Origin: DASVTR01 sp033855775
GTDB taxonomy: Bacteria; Acidobacteriota; Blastocatellia; Pyrinomonadales; Pyrinomonadaceae
DNA: 16,048 nucleotides
Assembly (NCBI GenBank): GCA_033855775.1
Contig: JAWVFT010000103.1
Span: 1-16,048, forward strand
Direction: 5' to 3'
Notes under the pieces: generated by a model
What the model saw: the letters and a program-made list of their open reading frames with translations, nothing else
Database searches by the model: none
What the model was told of the DNA's origin: nothing
Made by a program: the position numbers and the translations under genes
Shown: piece by piece, positions 11,724 to 16,048 of the stretch
Layout: each line of letters begins with the position of its first letter
How positions within the stretch are numbered: the first letter of the stretch is position 1

Positions 11724-14700
11724 TTACGCTTCGCTCATCATGACGGCGCCGTCAGGCTCGCGCTTGATGTGTATGATGTGGTCAACGTTTTCCTCGAACG
11801 TGTCGTCGTGGGAGATGACGAAGAGTTGGTCGAAGTGTCGCACTTGTCCAATCTGCTGCGCGAGTCGCTCGCGGCGTTCGGCGTCCATGTTGACGGTCGG
11901 CTCGTCGAAGAAGGCGAGGCGAATGTCTGAGAGTTGCTTGAGCAGGGCGAGGCGCACGGCGAGCGCGGCGGCCATCTGCTCGCCGCCCGACAGATTCAGG
12001 AACGAACGCTCGTAGCCTTCTTCTTCGAGCATGATTTCGTAGTCGCGCGACCAGCGCAGAGCGCGCCCGGCCTCGCCCGTTATCTCACGAAAAAATTGGT
12101 TGGCCTCAATCGAGATGTTGTAGAGATAGCTCTCCGTGACGAGCGGCCCGGCGGCCTTCAGCGTGTCGCGGATAAACTCCGTCGTCTCGTTCAATCCCGT
12201 CAATCGTTCTCTGGCGGCAAACTCTTCCTGACGCGCCGCGCGCACTTCCTGCAAGCGTTCAAGCTCGGCGGCCAGCGCGGCCTCGCGCGTTTGCGCCGCT
12301 TCCAGTTGAGCCGCGCTACGCGCAGCCTGCTCGCGCATCGCGGCCAATCCGGCGCGCTCATTCGTGTGTCGCTCGCGGTCGTAAGCGCGGGCCGCGTCTT
12401 CGCGTTCATGACGCGCCGCTTCCGCTTCGGCCTTGAGGCGCGCGGCTTCCGTCGCGGCGTTTTTCAAGGCAGCCTCGCGCGCGGGCAGCGTCGCCGCCAG
12501 CGTTTCACTGACGACGTATTCGCGGTGCGCTTCCAGCGTCCGGTCGCGCTCTGCCCGCGCCGCTTCCCAGGCGGCATCGAGGCCCGCGTGCTCGCGCAAC
12601 TGCGCTTCAAGCGCGCGCGACTGCGCTTCGAGAGCGCGTTGCGCGTCCAATGCTCCGGCGGTTTCCGTCTTGAGCGTGGCCTCGCGCTCGGCTTCGCGTC
12701 TGAGGGCCACGGCACGCCCGCGCGGGTCTGCGAGCGCGCGCAATCTCTGCTCGGTTTCCTTGATGTCGCTGTCGAGCGAGACGACGGCTTCAGCGGCGGC
12801 GGCGACGCTGGCGCGTTCCTCTTTGCGCCGCTTGCCTTCCTGCTCAATCTCTTTCAAGCGTTGCTGCAACGGCTGCAACTCCGCATAACGAAGCGCGGCC
12901 TCGCGCACGTCTTTTAACTCGGCGTCAATGCCGAACAGTTGAAAGCGCAACGCGCTCAAGCGTTCGCGGCTCGCGTCCGGCAAAGCCTCAAGCTCTTTAT
13001 TGAGACGCGCCATGACAGCTTCGCGCTCCGCGAGCAACTGCCGTTCGTTGGCGACTTGCTGGCGCGCGTTCTCCAAACGCGAGTAATGCTTTTCGGCTTC
13101 GCGCGCTTCGCGGACGGCGACGGCGACCGTTGAACGCTCCGTCTCCAACTTTTTCAACTGCGCGCTGTTGGAAGAGAGATGCTGCTTGAAATAATCTTCG
13201 AGCGTTTGCCCTTCGGCCATGTTGAGGCAGCGTTCGGAAAGAATCGGGCAGAGCCCGCCTTTGACTTCCGTCCGCATCTTTTCATCGCGCGCAATCTCTG
13301 CGCGCAAGCGCGCGAGACTTTCCGTTAACTCGCCTTCACGCGCCGTCAAATCAACGGCCTGAGCGGCCCGCGTCGAGAAGCTTTCGACCTCCGCCAGTTC
13401 CTTCTCAAGCTTTGAGATGTTGCGCCGCAAGCGTTCAATCTCGCGCTGGCTCTCGCGGCGCTGCGACATCAAGTGCTGCTGGCTGGTCGCGGCCTTCTCG
13501 ATTGTGCTGAGCGTCGTCTCTATCTCAAGCCGCTCGCTCTCAAGCTCGGCCACGCGCGGCTGCGCGCCCTCGCCCTTCAAAGCTTCACGGACGCGCTCCT
13601 TTACTTGCGCGTGCTGGCCGCGCAAGCGTTCCAACTCGCTATCAAGCTGGCTCAAACGCGCTCGCTCGCTCAAGGCGCGCGCCCTCAACTCGCGCAAACG
13701 CTCGCGCTCGCGCTCCAACTCTTCCTGCTCTTTTATCTCCGGCTCAAGCGCAGCCGCGCTCGCTCCCGCTTGAATGGCTCGCGCCAAAGACTCTTCCAGA
13801 TGTTGAACGTGCGCGCGGGCCGCGGCCAACAGTTGAGCGATGCGAGCTTCTTCCGCGCGCAACCTATCGCGCGCCGCCCGCTCCGTTTCCAGCTTTCTCA
13901 ACTGCTCAAGAGCCGCCAAGTGCGTCTTGTAGTCAGCCTCGCGCTCTCGCTGTCGTTCGCGCGCGGCAAAGGCCGCGTCGCGTTCACCCGTCACGTCGCG
14001 CAGGCGGCGCGCGGCGGCCTCCTGCTCTACGCCGAGGCGTTCAAAGAGCGAGCGCGTCTCCGCGACACGCCGCTCCGCCGCGTCCATCTCTTCGACGACG
14101 CGCACGCGCGCCTCTATCTCGCCGCGCAACCCGGCCAACGCCGCCTCGGTTTCAGCAATCAGCGACTTGACCTCGCGCCGCTCTTCGACGAACAAGTCGT
14201 AGTTGACCAACTGCCCTTCGGCCTTGCCGATGCGGACGTTGATGTCCGCCACGCGCTCATGGATGAGGCGCACGGTATCGCGCAGGCGTTCGGCGCCGTC
14301 GCGGTATTCCTCGACTTTGAGCAGGCGGTCAAACGCGGCTTTGCGCTCGCTCGGGCGCAGCAGGAAGTCGGCTGTGAACATTCCCTGCGGCACGCCGACG
14401 GCTGAACGAAAGAGAGACTCCAAATCCGTCCCCGGCTCCGTGATGCCGAGCAGCCTGCGCAACGTCGCGCCGACATCTGTCTTCTTCTCCGCGATGCGCA
14501 GGTTCGCGCCCGGGTCATGTATGTAGTAGCCCTGCCCCGTGTCACGATAGACAACGTACTGCCGCCCATCCACGTCCGGCGACGTTTCAAACGTCACACG
14601 CACGGAACCCTTCTTCGCCCCGCGCCGCAGGAAATCCTCTTTCTTATAATCGAGCACGTCGAACAACGCCCACGCGATGGCTTCGAGAATCGTCGTCTTG

Positions 14701-14804
14701 CCCGCGCCGTTCTCGCCCGTGATGGCCGTCGTCCCGCGCTCGAAGGTGTAGACGGAATGAGCGTGAGATTTAATGTTTTCTAATTCAACCCGTGTGACGT
14801 GCAT
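11724..14804 (-). CDS. Rad50/SbcC-like SMC-family ATPase
   Basis: The protein has 1026 residues, starting MHVTRVELENIKSHAHSVYT at the ATG 14804; the longer open frame overlaps the 3' end of lepA and is rejected. The head has Walker A GENGAGKT (30-37) at one end and, at the other, signature LSGGEQ (about 938-943), Walker B LAFFDE (about 963-968) and the switch histidine in ISHDD (about 999). Between them are two long Glu/Arg/Ala/Leu-rich coiled coils. Exactly at the midpoint is CPILSERC with C519 and C526, a likely hook, though the spacing is C-x6-C rather than the CxxC of typical Rad50/SbcC. Such ATPases hold or process DNA ends, usually with an SbcD/Mre11 nuclease; no such gene is next to it here. 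The gene starts 47 nt after lepA and ends 4 nt before rnhA. Confidence 0.9.
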   Translation of the reverse strand: MHVTRVELENIKSHAHSVYTFERGTTAITGENGAGKTTILEAIAWALFDVLDYKKEDFLRRGAKKGSVRVTFETSPDVDGRQYVVYRDTGQGYYIHDPGANLRIAEKKTDVGATLRRLLGITEPGTDLESLFRSAVGVPQGMFTADFLLRPSERKAAFDRLLKVEEYRDGAERLRDTVRLIHERVADINVRIGKAEGQLVNYDLFVEERREVKSLIAETEAALAGLRGEIEARVRVVEEMDAAERRVAETRSLFERLGVEQEAAARRLRDVTGERDAAFAARERQREREADYKTHLAALEQLRKLETERAARDRLRAEEARIAQLLAAARAHVQHLEESLARAIQAGASAAALEPEIKEQEELERERERLRELRARALSERARLSQLDSELERLRGQHAQVKERVREALKGEGAQPRVAELESERLEIETTLSTIEKAATSQQHLMSQRRESQREIERLRRNISKLEKELAEVESFSTRAAQAVDLTAREGELTESLARLRAEIARDEKMRTEVKGGLCPILSERCLNMAEGQTLEDYFKQHLSSNSAQLKKLETERSTVAVAVREAREAEKHYSRLENARQQVANERQLLAEREAVMARLNKELEALPDASRERLSALRFQLFGIDAELKDVREAALRYAELQPLQQRLKEIEQEGKRRKEERASVAAAAEAVVSLDSDIKETEQRLRALADPRGRAVALRREAEREATLKTETAGALDAQRALEAQSRALEAQLREHAGLDAAWEAARAERDRTLEAHREYVVSETLAATLPAREAALKNAATEAARLKAEAEAARHEREDAARAYDRERHTNERAGLAAMREQAARSAAQLEAAQTREAALAAELERLQEVRAARQEEFAARERLTGLNETTEFIRDTLKAAGPLVTESYLYNISIEANQFFREITGEAGRALRWSRDYEIMLEEEGYERSFLNLSGGEQMAAALAVRLALLKQLSDIRLAFFDEPTVNMDAERRERLAQQIGQVRHFDQLFVISHDDTFEENVDHIIHIKREPDGAVMMSEA

Positions 14805-14851
14805 TGATTTTTCAGGACAATAAAAGTTGGCTCGCGCAGGTTCTGAAACTC

Positions 14852-16048
14852 TTACTCGTTCACTTTCAACACGGCGAGGAAAGCTTCTTGCGGAATTTCG
14901 ACGCGGCCAACTTTCTTCATGCGCTTCTTGCCCTCTTTCTGTTTTTCGAGGAGCTTGCGCTTGCGCGTGATGTCGCCTCCGTAGCACTTGGCGATGACGT
15001 TCTTGCCGAGAGCCTTGACGGTTTCGCGGGCGACGACTTTGTTGCCGATGGCGGCTTGAATGGGAACCTCGAAGAGTTGGCGGGGAATCAACTCTTTCAT
15101 CTTTTCGGCGAGGGCGCGGCCCTTTGCTTGCGACGTGCTGCGATGAAGGATGAGCGAGAGGGCGTCAACGGGTTCGCCCGCGACGAGCACGTCGAGCTTG
15201 ACCAAATCGGATTCCCAGTGACCGCTGAAATGATAGTCGAGCGAAGCGTAGCCGCGCGAGACGGATTTCAGGCGGTCGTAAAAGTCGAGCACGATTTCGT
15301 TCAAAGGCACTTCGTAGGTGAGCATAACGCGGGAGGCCGCGATGTATTCAAACTTCTTCTGCACGCCGCGCTTCTCTTCCAAGAGCGGCAGGATGCCGCC
15401 GAGGTAAGCGTCCGAAGTGAGAATCGTCGCCATGATGACAGGCTCTTCAATCTTGCTGATGCGGGCCGGGTCCGGCATCTTCGCGGGCGAGTCAATCTCG
15501 ACGACTTCGCCGTCGGTCGTCGTGACGGTGTAGCGAACGCCGGGCGCGGTCGTAATCAAATCCAGATTGAACTCGCGCTCCAATCGCTCCTGCACAATCT
15601 CCATGTGGAGCAAGCCGAGAAAGCCGCAGCGGAAGCCGAAGCCGAGCGCGGTCGAAGATTCAGGCTCGTAGAAGAACGAGGCGTCGTTCAAGCGCAGCTT
15701 GTCGAGGGCGTCGCGCAACTCTTCGTATTGATTCGTGTCCACCGGATAGAGCCCGGCGAAGACCATCGGCTTGATTTCCTGAAAGCCGGGGAACGGCTCC
15801 GTGGTCGGGCGTTGGGCTTCGGTGATGGTGTCGCCGATTTGCACGTCGGCCACTTCCTTAATCGAGGCCGTCAGGAAGCCGACTTCGCCGACGCCGAGTT
15901 GGTCAATCGGAGTCGGGCGCGGGCGATTGACGCCAAGCGTTTCCACCTGATAGTCGCGGCCCGTGTTGAAGAAGCGAATCTTCATGCCCTTCCTGATTGA
16001 GCCGTCGATGATGCGGAAGAGGACGATGACGCCGCGGTAAGAGTCGTA
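14852..16048 (-). CDS. lepA: Elongation factor 4 (LepA), 5' end outside window
   Basis: This is the C-terminal 398 residues of a protein of about 600; the N-terminal GTPase domain lies beyond the window edge and the frame is open to the last base (an ATG at 15985 is internal). Visible parts are the end of domain II (VIVLFRIIDGSIRKGMKIRF), domain III with CGFLGLLHMEIVQERLEREF, domain V, and the LepA-specific C-terminal domain with KCYGGDITRKRKLLEKQKEG and KRMKKVGRVEIPQEAFLAVL at the end. LepA is a ribosome-associated GTPase affecting translation under stress and 30S assembly. The stop is a TAA at 14854-14852. It heads the minus-strand gene string; the ATPase gene follows after 47 nt with no terminator between. 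Confidence 0.97.
   Translation of the reverse strand, partial: YDSYRGVIVLFRIIDGSIRKGMKIRFFNTGRDYQVETLGVNRPRPTPIDQLGVGEVGFLTASIKEVADVQIGDTITEAQRPTTEPFPGFQEIKPMVFAGLYPVDTNQYEELRDALDKLRLNDASFFYEPESSTALGFGFRCGFLGLLHMEIVQERLEREFNLDLITTAPGVRYTVTTTDGEVVEIDSPAKMPDPARISKIEEPVIMATILTSDAYLGGILPLLEEKRGVQKKFEYIAASRVMLTYEVPLNEIVLDFYDRLKSVSRGYASLDYHFSGHWESDLVKLDVLVAGEPVDALSLILHRSTSQAKGRALAEKMKELIPRQLFEVPIQAAIGNKVVARETVKALGKNVIAKCYGGDITRKRKLLEKQKEGKKRMKKVGRVEIPQEAFLAVLKVNE

Noticed and set aside
14805..14987. Longer start for the Rad50-like ATPase
   Set aside because: It would overlap the end of lepA and add 61 Arg-rich residues before a canonical MHVTRVELENIKSH start.
14804..16000. 398-codon plus-strand open frame opposite lepA
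   Set aside because: It is antisense to a clearly conserved lepA and arises from GC-rich codon bias; the translation resembles no protein. Similar antisense frames opposite gnd (4920-5948), the ATPase (11934-12917, 13473-14405) and dnaX (3187-3781) are rejected for the same reason.

Overview
The window looks like a chromosomal housekeeping region from a GC-rich Gram-negative-type bacterium. The mix of a Ycf48/BNR-repeat secreted protein, a TPR-containing peptidase MA protein and short-period inverted repeats fits Acidobacteriota (Blastocatellia-like), but that assignment is an inference; there is no rRNA or other marker to prove it. No prophage, transposase, CRISPR array or defence island is visible.

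Layout: genes from 1 to 7978 are on the plus strand and genes from 8118 to 16048 on the minus strand. The two blocks converge on a strong intrinsic terminator at 8018-8062. Plus strand: the 3' end of an unrecognised gene with an acidic linker; tRNA-Ser(GCU); a YggT-family membrane protein with a long charged N-terminus; the 4.5S-type SRP RNA; dnaX; a 68-residue membrane protein; gnd (6-phosphogluconate dehydrogenase); and a secreted zinc peptidase-like protein with TPR repeats. Minus strand, in transcription order: lepA (5' end outside the window), a 1026-residue Rad50/SbcC/SMC-like ATPase, an RNase HI, a single-pass membrane protein of unknown function, and a secreted protein of 14 Ycf48-type repeats.

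Functional grouping: tRNA-Ser, SRP RNA and dnaX follow an old synteny also known from Bacillus, but the usual dnaX partners ybaB and recR do not follow here. The Rad50-like ATPase and the RNase HI are only 4 nt apart and are probably co-transcribed, suggesting (not proving) a shared role in DNA or R-loop metabolism. gnd and the TPR peptidase are separated by 29 nt and may also share a transcript.

The most unusual signals are structural: (1) a 21-bp hairpin made of heptamer repeats that ends 7 nt before the SD-less dnaX start; (2) an inverted repeat of GACGCGGN octamers translated in frame as the N-terminal extension of RNase HI; (3) a Rad50-like hook with the two cysteines six residues apart, exactly at the middle of the protein; (4) a Ycf48-type protein with twice the usual number of propeller repeats. 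I saw no clearly new multi-gene system.
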